DNA from: JAUIAI01 sp041396685
GTDB lineage: Bacteria > Pseudomonadota > Gammaproteobacteria > Burkholderiales > Burkholderiaceae_E
DNA: 64,000 bases
Assembly (NCBI GenBank): GCA_041396685.1
Contig: JAWKYD010000003.1
Span: forward strand, 124,001-188,000
Reading direction: 5' to 3'
Shown here: positions 17,656-26,918 of the stretch, one piece after another
Layout: every line of letters starts with the position of its first letter
Numbering within the stretch: the first letter of the stretch is position 1
Notes under the pieces: model-generated
Database searches by the model: none
What the model was told of the DNA's origin: nothing
The model's input: only the letters and a program-made list of their open reading frames with translations
Program-made: the position numbers and the translations under genes

Positions 17656-18114
17656 TCAGGTGCCATCGGGGATCTCGGGCTCGACCACGCGGGCCAGCAT
17701 CTGCAGGGATTCCTGCCAGCCGAGATAACAGGCTTCTTCGGGAATCACGGCGGGAATGCCGGCCTGGACGATCGCCAGCTCGGTGCCGCAACTGACGGCC
17801 CGCAGATCGACCGTGACCTGCATCTCGCCGGGCAGGTTGGGATCGTCGAAGCGGTCGCTGTGCCGGATGCGTGTCGGTGGTGTCAGTTCGGTGAAGGTGA
17901 CTGTGAACGAGTGCGTAAAGCCCGTGCCGAAGTTCGTGAACGACATCTTGTAGCCGCCGCCGACCCTGACGTCGATCTCGTGGATGCGGCCGGTGAAGCC
18001 GAAGGGCGGCAGCCAGCGCTGCAGTGCGCCGGCGTCGACGAATGCCTTGTACACGCGCTCGGGCGGTGCCCTGAGCACCCGATGAAGTCGCACCGTGCCG
18101 CCTGTCGTCGTCAT
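17656..18114 (-). CDS. SRPBCC (AHSA1-like) family protein
   Basis: A 152-residue START/Bet v1-fold protein of the activator-of-Hsp90-homology-1 type. Visible are RAPPERVYKAFVDAGALQRW at the N-terminus, the GGGYKMSFTN strand and a C-terminal helix GWQESLQMLARVVE. The fold binds hydrophobic ligands; no specific role is known. It is probably co-transcribed with the aspartoacylase gene. Confidence 0.85.
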   Translation of the reverse strand: MTTTGGTVRLHRVLRAPPERVYKAFVDAGALQRWLPPFGFTGRIHEIDVRVGGGYKMSFTNFGTGFTHSFTVTFTELTPPTRIRHSDRFDDPNLPGEMQVTVDLRAVSCGTELAIVQAGIPAVIPEEACYLGWQESLQMLARVVEPEIPDGT

Positions 18115-18343
18115 TTGAGTCTCCGAGAAATCATGGTCGTTGTCGCCGCGGCTGCCAATGGGATGGCCGCGACGCGAACGCTCTACGTTTCGCCGTCCCG
18201 CCGCGCGCTCACCTGATCGTAAGGCCAGGGTCGATATCGCCGACGATCGCCGCGCCCGATTGTGCGCGCCGGCGCGGCAGACCGGGGCGAGGCCCTGCCG
18301 ACGGCGCGCCGGATCCGCTGGCTCGGTTGCTCGCCCGCACGCA

Positions 18344-18361
18344 TTCTATTAATCTATAGAA
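18344..18361. promoter_or_regulatory. Inverted repeat, probable TetR operator
   Basis: TTCTAT, a 6-base spacer and ATAGAA form an AT-rich dyad in otherwise GC-rich DNA, 29 bp before the tetR-type start codon. It is a plausible autoregulatory operator; this is inference from position and symmetry. Confidence 0.5.
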
Positions 18362-18389
18362 ACGGGTAAACCCAGGCGGAGGAGATGAC

Positions 18390-19067
18390 GTGTCGGCGAC
18401 CAATGCCGCGCCCAGGGGCGTGCGTGATGACGCGCGTCGCAGCCAGGAGATCTTCGATGCGGCCGCGGCCGCGTTCGCACTCGACGGCTATCACGGTGCC
18501 AGCACCCAGGACATCGCCGATCGGCTCGGCATGCGCCAGGCCAGCCTCTATTACTACGTGCGCAGCAAGCAGGCCGCGCTCGAGCAGGTCTGCGTGGTTG
18601 GCATCACGCCGCTCATCGAGCACGGACAGAGCCTGTTGAGCGCCGACATCAGCGGCATCGACAAATTGCGCGGCCTGGCCCGCAGTCACCTGATGGCCGT
18701 CATCGACCGGCCCGACCATGCCCGCGTGTTCCTGACCCAGCGTCGCTTCCTGAGCGGTGCGGCGCGCGAGCGGGTACGCCGCCTCGAGCGCGAGTACGAG
18801 CGCATCGTCGAGTCGCTGATCGCCGACGGCGTCGCGAGCGGCGAGTTTCGCACCGACCTGGCGCCGCGCGACCTGATGCTGGCGACGATCGGCGTGTGCA
18901 ACCTCGCCACGCTCTGGCAGGGGACGGTGCCCGACATGACGGTCGAGCGTGCCATGCGCATCGTGTCGGCGTTTCTGATCGACGGCCTGTGCGGCGAAGC
19001 CGAGCCTATGGGCTTGCCGCCGGGCGGCGTCCGCGCGATCGATTGCCACGCCCCGCCCGAGCCCTGA
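18390..19067 (+). CDS. TetR-family transcriptional regulator
   Basis: A 225-residue TetR repressor with an N-terminal HTH (EIFDAAAAAFALDGYHG, then DIADRLGMRQASLYYYV, about residues 20-60) and an all-helical effector domain. A GTG start at 18390 has GGCGGAGGAG just upstream. The Rieske oxygenase gene begins 14 bp after its stop, so it probably heads and controls the oxygenase-transporter operon. The effector is unknown, possibly the oxygenase substrate. Confidence 0.92.
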   Translation: MSATNAAPRGVRDDARRSQEIFDAAAAAFALDGYHGASTQDIADRLGMRQASLYYYVRSKQAALEQVCVVGITPLIEHGQSLLSADISGIDKLRGLARSHLMAVIDRPDHARVFLTQRRFLSGAARERVRRLEREYERIVESLIADGVASGEFRTDLAPRDLMLATIGVCNLATLWQGTVPDMTVERAMRIVSAFLIDGLCGEAEPMGLPPGGVRAIDCHAPPEP

Positions 19068-19081
19068 CGGAGATCGCATCC

Positions 19082-20128
19082 ATGTTTCTGCGCAATGCCT
19101 GGTATGTCGTGGGCTGGGACCACGAACTGCTGCCGGAAGGCGTGCTCGCCCGGCGCGTTCTGGGTGAACCTCTGGTGCTCTGGCGCAAGGGCGACGGTGG
19201 CGCGGTCGCGATGCTCGATCTCTGCCCCCATCGGCATGCGCCGCTGTCACTGGGTCGGCGCGAGAACGACAGCCTGCGCTGCATGTACCACGGCCTGCGC
19301 TTCGACGCCGGCGGCCGCTGCGTCGAGGTACCGGGGCAGGAGCGGGTGCCGCCTCGCGCCTGCGTGCGGGTGTTTCCCGTGGTCGAGCGCAAGCGTTGGA
19401 TCTGGGTCTGGATGGGCGATCCCGAACTGGCGGACGAGGCACTGATCCCGGATACGTTTTCGTTGGCCAGCCCCGAGTGGCGTATGAAACCCGGCTACAA
19501 GAAATTCGAGGCGGGTCTGCTGCTGATCACCGACAACCTGCTCGATTTCTCGCACCTGAGCTTCGTGCACGAGAAAACCTTCGGCGGTTCGGCCGCGATC
19601 GCCGAGATCCCGCACGAGGTGACCGAGATCGAGCAGGGCCTGCGGGTCGTGCGCAAGGTCATGAACACGGTTCCGGCACCGTATCATCGCCGCTTGGGCA
19701 AATTCGAGGGCCGCGTGAACCGTTGGTTCGACTACACGCTCGCGATGAATGGCGTGTTCATGATGAGCGCCGGCGTGCAGTCGGTGGAGCGCGACATGGA
19801 CGACCCGCGCGGGGCGCTGCGCTTTCACAGCTGCCAGGCGCTGACGCCGGAGAGCGAGACCAGCACGCATTACTTCTTTGCCCAGGCGCACGCGTTCGCG
19901 CTCGACGATGCGACGGTCACCGAGGCGGTGTTCCAGAGCGTTGCCGCGGCGTTCGACGAAGACATCACGATGATCGAAGCGCAGCAGCGCAACATCCTGA
20001 TGAACCCGGGCGTCGAGATGGTGCCGATCGGCGCCGACGGTGCGCTGACGCGCTTTCGCCGCCGTTATCAGGCAGCCTTGCAGGCCGAACGAGATGCCCG
20101 CGGCCAACAAACGGCCCTGAGCCCATGA
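19082..20128 (+). CDS. Rieske non-haem iron oxygenase, VanA-like
   Basis: A 348-residue aromatic ring hydroxylase or O-demethylase alpha subunit. The Rieske 2Fe-2S site is C48-P-H50 with C67-x-x-H70 (CPHRH and CMYH). The catalytic mononuclear iron site is in DNLLDFSHLSFVHEKTF, with two His after the conserved Asp. Length and layout fit the vanillate demethylase (VanA) or phthalate oxygenase group. No reductase gene (VanB type) is present in the window. The downstream Liv-type transporter suggests that an aromatic acid is imported and then oxidised. Confidence 0.88.
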   Translation: MFLRNAWYVVGWDHELLPEGVLARRVLGEPLVLWRKGDGGAVAMLDLCPHRHAPLSLGRRENDSLRCMYHGLRFDAGGRCVEVPGQERVPPRACVRVFPVVERKRWIWVWMGDPELADEALIPDTFSLASPEWRMKPGYKKFEAGLLLITDNLLDFSHLSFVHEKTFGGSAAIAEIPHEVTEIEQGLRVVRKVMNTVPAPYHRRLGKFEGRVNRWFDYTLAMNGVFMMSAGVQSVERDMDDPRGALRFHSCQALTPESETSTHYFFAQAHAFALDDATVTEAVFQSVAAAFDEDITMIEAQQRNILMNPGVEMVPIGADGALTRFRRRYQAALQAERDARGQQTALSP

Positions 20129-20200
20129 ACCCGATGTAGAGAGGCAGTACCCAAGCGATCGTGCCTCGTGCACGCATCAAACCGACCCTGAACGGAGACG

Positions 20201-21358
20201 ATGATGACATTTCCTGCTTTTTCCAAAAAGGCCTTGCTGGCGAGTGCGCTGGTCGCGGGCCTGACCTATCAGGGCGCCGCCCGTGCCGAGATCACGGTGG
20301 GCGCGACGCTCACCCTGACCGGTCCCGCGTCCGCGCTCGGCATTCCGATGCGCCAGGGGCTCGAGCTCTGGCCGAGCGAGATCGCCGGCGAAAAGATCAA
20401 TCTCACGATCCTCGACGATGGCGGCGACCCGTCGGCATCCACCCGCAACGCGCGCAAGTTCGTGACCGAGGGCAATGTCGATCTGCTGCTGGGCTCGAAC
20501 ACCACGCCCACCGGCATGGCGGTGTCCAGTGTCGCGCAGGAGGCCAAGATCCCGCATTTCGCGTTCGCGCCGATTCCGCTGCCGCCCGACAAATCGCGCT
20601 ACAGCTTCGTCATTCCGCAGTCCGTGAACCTGATGGCCGCGGCGGTCGTCAAGGACATGAAAAAGCGTGGCCTGAAGCGCATCGGTTTCATCGGCTTTTC
20701 CGATCCCTGGGGCGAACAGTGGTTGGCCGCGCTGACCAAGGGTTTCGAAGGGTCGGACATCAAGATCGTGGCCAACGAGAAGTACGGTCGTGCCGATACC
20801 AGCGTCACGGGCCAGGTGCTCAAGCTGATCTCGGCCCGTCCGGACGGCATCTTCATCGCCGGCTCGGGCACCGGCGCGGCGCTGCCGCAGCGGGCGCTTG
20901 CCGAGCGCAGCTACAAGGGTCAGGTCTATCAGTCGCACGGCGCCGGCTCGGCGCAGTTCCTGCGCGTGGCCGGCAATTCGGCCGAGGGCGCGGTCCTGCC
21001 CATCGGTCCGGTGCTGCTGCCCAAGCAACTGCCCGACAGCCATCCGTCCAAGAAGCCGGTCGGCGATTTCGTCAAGGCCTTCACCGGCAAGTACGGTGCC
21101 GATGCCGCCACGGTGTTCGGTGCGCACGCCTATGACGTGGTCCTGATCCTCGAGAAGGCGATTCCCGAAGCCAAGAAGAAGGCCAAGCCGGGCACGCCGG
21201 AGTTCCGTGACGCGCTGCGTGACGCGATCGAGGCGAGCAAGAACGTGGCCGCCACCAACGGCGTCTACAACTTTTCGCCCAGCGACCACTACGGTCTCGA
21301 CGAACGCGGCTCCGTGACCGTTCAGGTCAAGGGCGGCGACTGGCAGATCGTCAAGTAA
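20201..21358 (+). CDS. Liv-type ABC transporter substrate-binding protein
   Basis: A 385-residue periplasmic type I binding protein. A signal peptide (KKALLASALVAGLTYQGAARA, cleavage near residue 29) precedes EITVGATLTLTGPASALGIPM, the usual family opening. Such proteins bind branched-chain amino acids or, often in soil bacteria, aromatic acids. The ATGATG start at 20201 follows CGGAGACG. It is the first of four transporter genes and follows the oxygenase by 72 bp. Confidence 0.92.
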   Translation: MMTFPAFSKKALLASALVAGLTYQGAARAEITVGATLTLTGPASALGIPMRQGLELWPSEIAGEKINLTILDDGGDPSASTRNARKFVTEGNVDLLLGSNTTPTGMAVSSVAQEAKIPHFAFAPIPLPPDKSRYSFVIPQSVNLMAAAVVKDMKKRGLKRIGFIGFSDPWGEQWLAALTKGFEGSDIKIVANEKYGRADTSVTGQVLKLISARPDGIFIAGSGTGAALPQRALAERSYKGQVYQSHGAGSAQFLRVAGNSAEGAVLPIGPVLLPKQLPDSHPSKKPVGDFVKAFTGKYGADAATVFGAHAYDVVLILEKAIPEAKKKAKPGTPEFRDALRDAIEASKNVAATNGVYNFSPSDHYGLDERGSVTVQVKGGDWQIVK

Positions 21359-21377
21359 GGCAGGGAGCCCGACGGCA

Positions 21378-22421
21378 ATGGATGCGCAGATCGCGGCCTG
21401 GCTGGCCCAGGATGGCCTCACCAACGGGGCCATCTACTGTCTACTGGGCCTGGCCACCGTGCTGGTGTTCGCGGTCACCAGGGTCATCTTCGTGCCGCAG
21501 GGTGAGTTCGTCACCTTCGGCGCGCTGACGCTCGCGATGCTGCGCTCCGAAACGGTGCCGGGCTCGGCCTGGCTGGTCATGGTGGTGGCGGCGGCGGTGG
21601 CGGTGGTCGATCTGATCACCGCCCTGCGCGGCCGCGATGCCGCCGGACTGCCGGCACGGCTCGCGCGGTCGCTGGGGGTGCCGGTTGCCGCCGCCGCGCT
21701 GGTCGTGCTGCTGGCGCCTCGCGATCTGCCGCTTGCCGTCGACGTCTTGCTGACTCTGGTGCTGATCACACCGCTCGGGCCACTGCTGTACCGGCTCGTC
21801 TACCAGCCCCTGGTCGACGCATCGGTATTGGTGCTGTTGATCGCCTCGGTCGCGCTGCATTTCGCGCTGACCGGTCTGGCGCTGACCTTCTTCGGACCCG
21901 AGGGTTTTCGAACTCCGGCCTTTAGCGACGCCATGATCGACATCGGCAGTCTCGGGGTGTCGGGCCAGTCGTTGTGGATCTTCGGCATCACGCTCGCGCT
22001 GATCGTCGCGATGGCCTGGGGGTTCGGCCGGACGCTGTACGGCAAGGCCTTGCGGGCCACGGCTTTCAACCGGGTGGGCGCGCGCCTGATCGGCTTCTCG
22101 CCGGTGTCCGCCGGTCTGATCACCTTTGCCGCGGCCGCCTTCATCGGTACCTTGTCGGGGGTGCTGATCGGGCCGATCGTGACCATCTATTACGACAGTG
22201 GTTTCATCATCGGCCTGAAGGGGTTCGTCGCCGCCATCATCGGCGGGCTCGCCAGCTACCCGCTGACCGGCGTCGGTGCCGTGCTGGTGGGCATGCTCGA
22301 ATCGTTCGCCTCGTTCTGGGCCAGCAGCTACAAGGAAGTGATCGTGTTCACGGCGATCATCCCGGTACTGATCTTCCTGTCGCTCAAGGCCGGTCATCAC
22401 GAGCAGGAGGATGAGCAATGA
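21378..22421 (+). CDS. Liv-type ABC transporter permease LivH
   Basis: A 347-residue membrane permease. The N-terminal QDGLTNGAIYCLLGLATVLV and the EAA-like loop around KALRATAFNRVGARLIGFSP match LivH. An insertion between helices 1 and 2 (about residues 70-130) makes it longer than E. coli LivH. Its stop overlaps the next start by ATGA, so translation is coupled. Confidence 0.92.
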   Translation: MDAQIAAWLAQDGLTNGAIYCLLGLATVLVFAVTRVIFVPQGEFVTFGALTLAMLRSETVPGSAWLVMVVAAAVAVVDLITALRGRDAAGLPARLARSLGVPVAAAALVVLLAPRDLPLAVDVLLTLVLITPLGPLLYRLVYQPLVDASVLVLLIASVALHFALTGLALTFFGPEGFRTPAFSDAMIDIGSLGVSGQSLWIFGITLALIVAMAWGFGRTLYGKALRATAFNRVGARLIGFSPVSAGLITFAAAAFIGTLSGVLIGPIVTIYYDSGFIIGLKGFVAAIIGGLASYPLTGVGAVLVGMLESFASFWASSYKEVIVFTAIIPVLIFLSLKAGHHEQEDEQ

Positions 22422-24193
22422 TGGCGCCTGCAAGCCGGCGCCGCCTGGCCGCCGTTCTGGGCGCGGCGCTGATCGCCGCGCTGCCGCTGATTGTCTCCGA
22501 ATATCTGGTCACGCTGCTCAACTACATCGGGCTCGCGACCCTGGTCGCGCTCGGCCTCGTGCTGCTGACCGGTGTCGCCGGCCAGATCTCGTTCGGCCAG
22601 GCCGCGTTCGTGGGCATCGGCGCCTACACCACGGCCGTGCTCACGACGCAATACGCGATCTCGCCCTGGCTCACCCTGCCGATCGCGCTCGTGGTGGCGG
22701 CGGTCCTGGCCTGGTTTCTCGGCCAGATCACGCTGCGCATGAGCGGACACTATCTGCCGCTGGGCACGATCGCCTGGGGCATCAGTCTCTACTACCTGTT
22801 GGGCAATCTGCCCGAGTTGGGCGGCTTCGGCGGCATCGGCGACATACCCACGCTTTGGATCTTCGGGGTCGAGCTGCGTGATCTCACGCGCTATTACTAC
22901 CTGATCTGGCTGCTGGTGGTGGTCGCGCTCTGGGCCGGTGCCAACCTGCTCGAATCACGCCAGGGCAGGGCGATCCGTGCGCTCAAGGCTCGCGCTGCGA
23001 TGGTCGAGTCCTTCGGCGTCGACCCGGCCGCCCTGCGCATCCGCGTGTTCGTGCTCGCGGCCTTGCTCGCCGCGCTCTCGGGCTGGCTCTATGCGCACAT
23101 GCAGCGCTTCATCAATCCGACACCGTTCTCGATCACCGCCGGCATCGAATATCTGTTCATGGCGGTGATCGGTGGCTCGGGTGGCGTGCTCGGCGCGCTG
23201 ATCGGGGCATTCACGTTCACGGCGCTCAAGGAGGCGCTGCAGACCCTGCTGCAGGTGCTGGCGGGCGAAAGCGGGCCCTACGAGCTGATCGTGTTCGGCG
23301 CGCTCATCGTGCTGATGCTGCACCATGCACGCGACGGCATCTATCCTTTCCTGCGTCGTCTGGTGCCGGCGCGGCCCGCCGCGCACGATCCCGCGGCGCC
23401 CCGATTGCCGGTGCCCGAGCGTGCGCCGGACTCCGAACCGGCGCTGTTGTCGGTGCGCGGCGCAACCCGCCATTTCGGCGGCCTGGTCGCCGTCGACAGC
23501 GTCGACTTCGACATCGGACGCGGCGAGATCCTCGGCCTGATCGGGCCCAATGGCGCGGGCAAGAGTACCTTGTTCAGCCTGATCAGCGGCATGCTGCCGC
23601 TCTCGGCCGGCGAGGTGCGGTTCTCCGGGGTGCGTGTCTCCGGTCTCACGCCCGATGCCATCGCGCGGCTGGGCATGGCGCGCAGCTTCCAGCACGTCAA
23701 GCTGATCGGGCAGATGAGCGTGCTCGACAATGTCGCGATCGGTGCCTCGCTGCGCGCCGGGCGCGGGGTCGCCGCGACCTGCCTGGGCCTCGACGGCGCC
23801 GAGGAGCGCTCGCTGCGGGCCGAGGCAGCCCGGCAGCTCGAGCGCGCCGGCCTGGCCGGGTCGGCGCACGAGCCGGCCGGCAGTCTGGCGCTCGGACAGC
23901 AACGGGTGGTCGAGATCGCCCGCGCCCTGTGCGCCGAGCCCGTGTTGTTGCTGCTCGACGAGCCGGCGGCCGGCCTGCGCTTCCAGGAAAAGCAGGTGCT
24001 GGCCGGCCTGCTGCGAGAACTGCGCGACCAGGGCATGAGCATCCTGCTGGTCGAGCACGACATGGACTTCGTGATGTCGCTGACCGACCGGCTCGTGGTA
24101 CTGCACTTCGGCAAGAAACTCGCCGAAGGCACGCCGGCCGAGATCCAGCGCAATCCGGATGTCCTCGAAGCCTATCTCGGAGGCATCGAATGA
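22418..24193 (+). CDS. Fused Liv-type permease and ATPase (LivM-LivG)
   Basis: A 591-residue fusion. Residues 1-310 are a LivM permease (YIGLATLVALGLVLLTGVAG, GQAAFVGIGAYTTAVL). A proline- and alanine-rich linker follows, then an ABC ATPase from about residue 345 with Walker A GPNGAGKSTLF, signature SLALGQQRVVEIARAL and Walker B LLLLDEPAAGL. Such fusions occur in several proteobacteria and fix the permease:ATPase ratio. The signature LALGQQ is slightly divergent from LSGGQ, as usual in LivG. The gene is coupled to its neighbours on both sides by 4-bp overlaps. Confidence 0.93.
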   Translation: MMAPASRRRLAAVLGAALIAALPLIVSEYLVTLLNYIGLATLVALGLVLLTGVAGQISFGQAAFVGIGAYTTAVLTTQYAISPWLTLPIALVVAAVLAWFLGQITLRMSGHYLPLGTIAWGISLYYLLGNLPELGGFGGIGDIPTLWIFGVELRDLTRYYYLIWLLVVVALWAGANLLESRQGRAIRALKARAAMVESFGVDPAALRIRVFVLAALLAALSGWLYAHMQRFINPTPFSITAGIEYLFMAVIGGSGGVLGALIGAFTFTALKEALQTLLQVLAGESGPYELIVFGALIVLMLHHARDGIYPFLRRLVPARPAAHDPAAPRLPVPERAPDSEPALLSVRGATRHFGGLVAVDSVDFDIGRGEILGLIGPNGAGKSTLFSLISGMLPLSAGEVRFSGVRVSGLTPDAIARLGMARSFQHVKLIGQMSVLDNVAIGASLRAGRGVAATCLGLDGAEERSLRAEAARQLERAGLAGSAHEPAGSLALGQQRVVEIARALCAEPVLLLLDEPAAGLRFQEKQVLAGLLRELRDQGMSILLVEHDMDFVMSLTDRLVVLHFGKKLAEGTPAEIQRNPDVLEAYLGGIE

Positions 24194-24957
24194 ATGAGTC
24201 GGGATCCGGGCCGCTGCTGCTCGAGATCGAAGACGTCTGCGTCGGCTACGGCAAGGTACAGGCGGTACACGGCGTTTCGATGCGGGTGCACGAGGGCAGC
24301 ATCGTCACCGTGGTCGGCCCCAACGGAGCGGGCAAGACCACGCTGATGGCCGCCGTCATGGGTTTGCTGCCGAGCACGGGCCGGATCGCTTTCGGCGGCC
24401 GCGATCTCGCCGGTGTGCCGGTCGAGGAACGGGTCGCGGCCGGGCTCAGCCTGGTGCCGGAGAAGCGCGAGTTGTTCGCCGAGATGAGCGTCGCCGACAA
24501 TCTCGCGCTAGGTGCACTCGTGCGGCATCGGCGTGGCGAGAAGGGCATCGATGCCTCGCTCGAGTCGGTCTACGAGATCTTTCCACGGCTGCGCGAGCGG
24601 CGTGCGCAACTGGCCGGCACCTTGTCCGGCGGTGAGCGTCAGATGCTGGCCCTGGGCCGGTCGCTGATGGCCGCGCCGCGGCTGCTGATGCTCGACGAGC
24701 CCAGCCTGGGCCTGGCGCCGCGCATCGTGCGCGAGATCTTCCAGGTCATCGCACGGCTGCGCGCGCGCGGCGTCAGCGTGCTGCTGGTGGAGCAGAACGC
24801 GCGGGCGGCGCTGCAGGTGGCCGATCACGGCCATGTGCTCGAGAACGGCCTGGTGGTGCTGGACGGACCGTCCAGGCGCCTGTTGGACGACCCGCGGGTG
24901 ATCGCCAGCTATCTGGGCATGCGCGGCGACGAGGGCGGGTCGGCAGGCGGGACCTGA
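24190..24957 (+). CDS. Liv-type ABC transporter ATPase LivF
   Basis: A 255-residue ABC ATPase with Walker A GPNGAGKTTLM, signature LSGGERQMLALGRSL and Walker B LLMLDEPSLGLAP. The GYGKVQAVHGVSMRVHEG opening is typical of LivF. The ATG at 24190 overlaps the previous stop. It is the last gene of the tetR-oxygenase-liv operon. Confidence 0.94.
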   Translation: MNESGSGPLLLEIEDVCVGYGKVQAVHGVSMRVHEGSIVTVVGPNGAGKTTLMAAVMGLLPSTGRIAFGGRDLAGVPVEERVAAGLSLVPEKRELFAEMSVADNLALGALVRHRRGEKGIDASLESVYEIFPRLRERRAQLAGTLSGGERQMLALGRSLMAAPRLLMLDEPSLGLAPRIVREIFQVIARLRARGVSVLLVEQNARAALQVADHGHVLENGLVVLDGPSRRLLDDPRVIASYLGMRGDEGGSAGGT

Positions 24958-25038
24958 CCGCGTTCGGATGCGCGTGACCAACGGCTGCGGCCGGGCCACG
25001 CTCAGGCGCGCGGCACGCCGGCGTGGCCTGGCTCAGCT

Positions 25039-25752
25039 TCACACGCGCGCGTTCTCGAAGGCCGTCCAGGCGGCCTCGAAGGTGTCGAAATCGAAGCCAG
25101 GTGAGCGTGCAGGGCCCAGCACCAGCGCCTCGCGCTCGCGCATCGTGTCGAGAGCGCGCGGGAGTTCCGGCAGCACCGCCGGCGGAATGACCACCGCGCC
25201 GTGGCGGTCGGCGTGGACGACGTCGCCCGGATGCACGGTCAGGCCGAACACCGTCACGGGCGTATCGAAGCTGCGGATGTGTACCCAGCCATGGCTCGGA
25301 CCGATCGATCCCGCCAGCACCTGGAAGCCGGGCTCGAGATCGCCGAGGTCGCGCATGACGCCGTTGGTCAGCGCCCCCTGCAGGCCGAAACCCTTGTGGA
25401 TCGCCGTGTTGACCTCGCCCCAGTAGGCGCCGACGCAATCCGGATAGTCGTCGTCCTGGAGCACGCATACCGCCGGCTGCGGCGCGTGCGCCATATAGCG
25501 GTAGTAGTCCATGCGTCGTTGGCGAACGATCTCGGGCGGTTCGTCGGGCGGCAGCCGGCCGGCAATCACCGCCGTGCGTGCCACACCGAAGATCGCGGGC
25601 AACGCCGGCTGCGCGGCCAGGATCGTGCCGCGGGTAAAGCCCTGAAAGCCGCGACGGCCGTGCACCACCTCGATCGCGTTGCAGATGCTCGGTGTATCCG
25701 CAGCGCGAATGGCGGCCAGATCGTCGTCGCTCAAAGGCAGGTCGCTGTCCAT
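25039..25752 (-). CDS. RraA-like aldolase/decarboxylase family protein
   Basis: A 237-residue RraA/HMG-aldolase-fold protein. Hallmarks are TPSICNAIEVVHGRRGFQG, QGALTNGVMRDLGDLEPG (the catalytic G-x-x-RD loop) and VHPGDVVHADRHGAVVIP. Catabolic members cleave or decarboxylate 2-oxo acids such as 4-carboxy-4-hydroxy-2-oxoadipate or oxaloacetate. It is the last gene of an eight-gene minus-strand run, so it may carry out the final carbon-carbon cleavage. The ATG at 25752 is five bases after the MetE-like gene. Confidence 0.85.
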   Translation of the reverse strand: MDSDLPLSDDDLAAIRAADTPSICNAIEVVHGRRGFQGFTRGTILAAQPALPAIFGVARTAVIAGRLPPDEPPEIVRQRRMDYYRYMAHAPQPAVCVLQDDDYPDCVGAYWGEVNTAIHKGFGLQGALTNGVMRDLGDLEPGFQVLAGSIGPSHGWVHIRSFDTPVTVFGLTVHPGDVVHADRHGAVVIPPAVLPELPRALDTMREREALVLGPARSPGFDFDTFEAAWTAFENARV

Positions 25753-25757
25753 GTCGC

Positions 25758-26918
25758 TCAGTCCTCCTCGCGGGCTGTGGATGTCGATGCGCCGGCCGAG
25801 GCGAGGGCGGCGCCCTCGGCCATGGCGGCCAGCTTGGCGAAGGCGATGTCGGGGTCGATCGCGCCGTAGCCGGCGAACGTGCCGAAGCCGCAGTCCGAAC
25901 CCGCGATCACCCGGTCGGCACCGACGAGATCGATGAAGCGGCCCAGGCGCTGTGCGACCAGTTGTGGATGCTCGACGAAATTGGTGGTGGTGTCGACGAC
26001 GCCGGGCACCAGGATCTTGTCGTCCGGGATCTCGCGGCGACGATCGCGGAACACGGTCCATTCGTGGGCGTGACGCGGATTGGCGGTCTCGAACAGGATG
26101 TAGCGGCTCTTGGTGCGCATCAGCGTGCCGAATACCTTGTCCATGTCGATGTCGCACACGTGCGGGCCCTCGTAGTTGCCCCAGCAGATGTGCACGCGCA
26201 CCCGTTCGGCCGGCACGTTGGCCAGCGCGTGATTCAGGGCCTCGACATGACTCTCGGCGATTCTCACGAACTCGGCGTCCGACAGATCGGCGAACAACAT
26301 GTGCCGCGACAACGCCAGGTCGGGGCAGTCGAGTTGCAGGTCGAGACCGGCCGCGACGATGGTCTCGTACTCGGCACGCATCGCATCGGCCAGGGCGGCC
26401 AGATAGGCCTCCCGGTTCGGATAGAACGCGTTCTGCAGGAATAGCGAGATGACGCCCGGCGAGGCCGCATTCATGAAACCGCGTTCGACGCCGTGTTTGC
26501 GCATGGCGGCCTGCAGGCGCGAGATGTCGGCCTCCAGTTCGCCCTGACCGAGCGAGCTCACCACGCCGGTGCACATCGGCCGTGCGTACTGCGGCGTGCC
26601 GCCCGAATCGGCGATGCGCTTCAGAAAGGCGGGAAAGCGTTTCAGGTCGGCCGGCGCATTGCGCGGGCTGTCGCCGGAGAAGCCGCTGTAGCGGTCCTTG
26701 ACGTAGGTGGCGTACGAGATCTTGGAGGTCTCGCCGTCGGAGACGATGTCGACGCCGGCGGCCACCTGGCGCGCCACCGTGTCGTCGACCGCCTGCGTCA
26801 TGACGGCATCGAAGATGGCCGCATCGACCGGTTCGCCCCGCTCGCGCGCGAAGATCCGGTCGACGACGGCCTGCGAGCGCGGCAGCGAGCCGACGTGGGT
26901 GGTGGCGATTCGGGTCAT
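25758..26918 (-). CDS. MetE C-terminal-like zinc methyl/alkyl transferase
   Basis: A 386-residue stand-alone core-MetE/UROD-fold protein. The start RIATTHVGSLPRS matches the family. All four zinc ligands of MetE appear conserved: the H-x-C of HICWGN, the Glu of LFETANPRH and the Cys of AGSDCGFGT. Full MetE is about 750 residues, so this lacks the folate-binding N-terminal half and is not ordinary methionine synthase. Homologues include epoxyalkane:CoM transferases and many uncharacterised catabolic enzymes. Its start overlaps the bicupin stop by ATGA. The substrate is unknown. Confidence 0.8.
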   Translation of the reverse strand: MTRIATTHVGSLPRSQAVVDRIFARERGEPVDAAIFDAVMTQAVDDTVARQVAAGVDIVSDGETSKISYATYVKDRYSGFSGDSPRNAPADLKRFPAFLKRIADSGGTPQYARPMCTGVVSSLGQGELEADISRLQAAMRKHGVERGFMNAASPGVISLFLQNAFYPNREAYLAALADAMRAEYETIVAAGLDLQLDCPDLALSRHMLFADLSDAEFVRIAESHVEALNHALANVPAERVRVHICWGNYEGPHVCDIDMDKVFGTLMRTKSRYILFETANPRHAHEWTVFRDRRREIPDDKILVPGVVDTTTNFVEHPQLVAQRLGRFIDLVGADRVIAGSDCGFGTFAGYGAIDPDIAFAKLAAMAEGAALASAGASTSTAREED

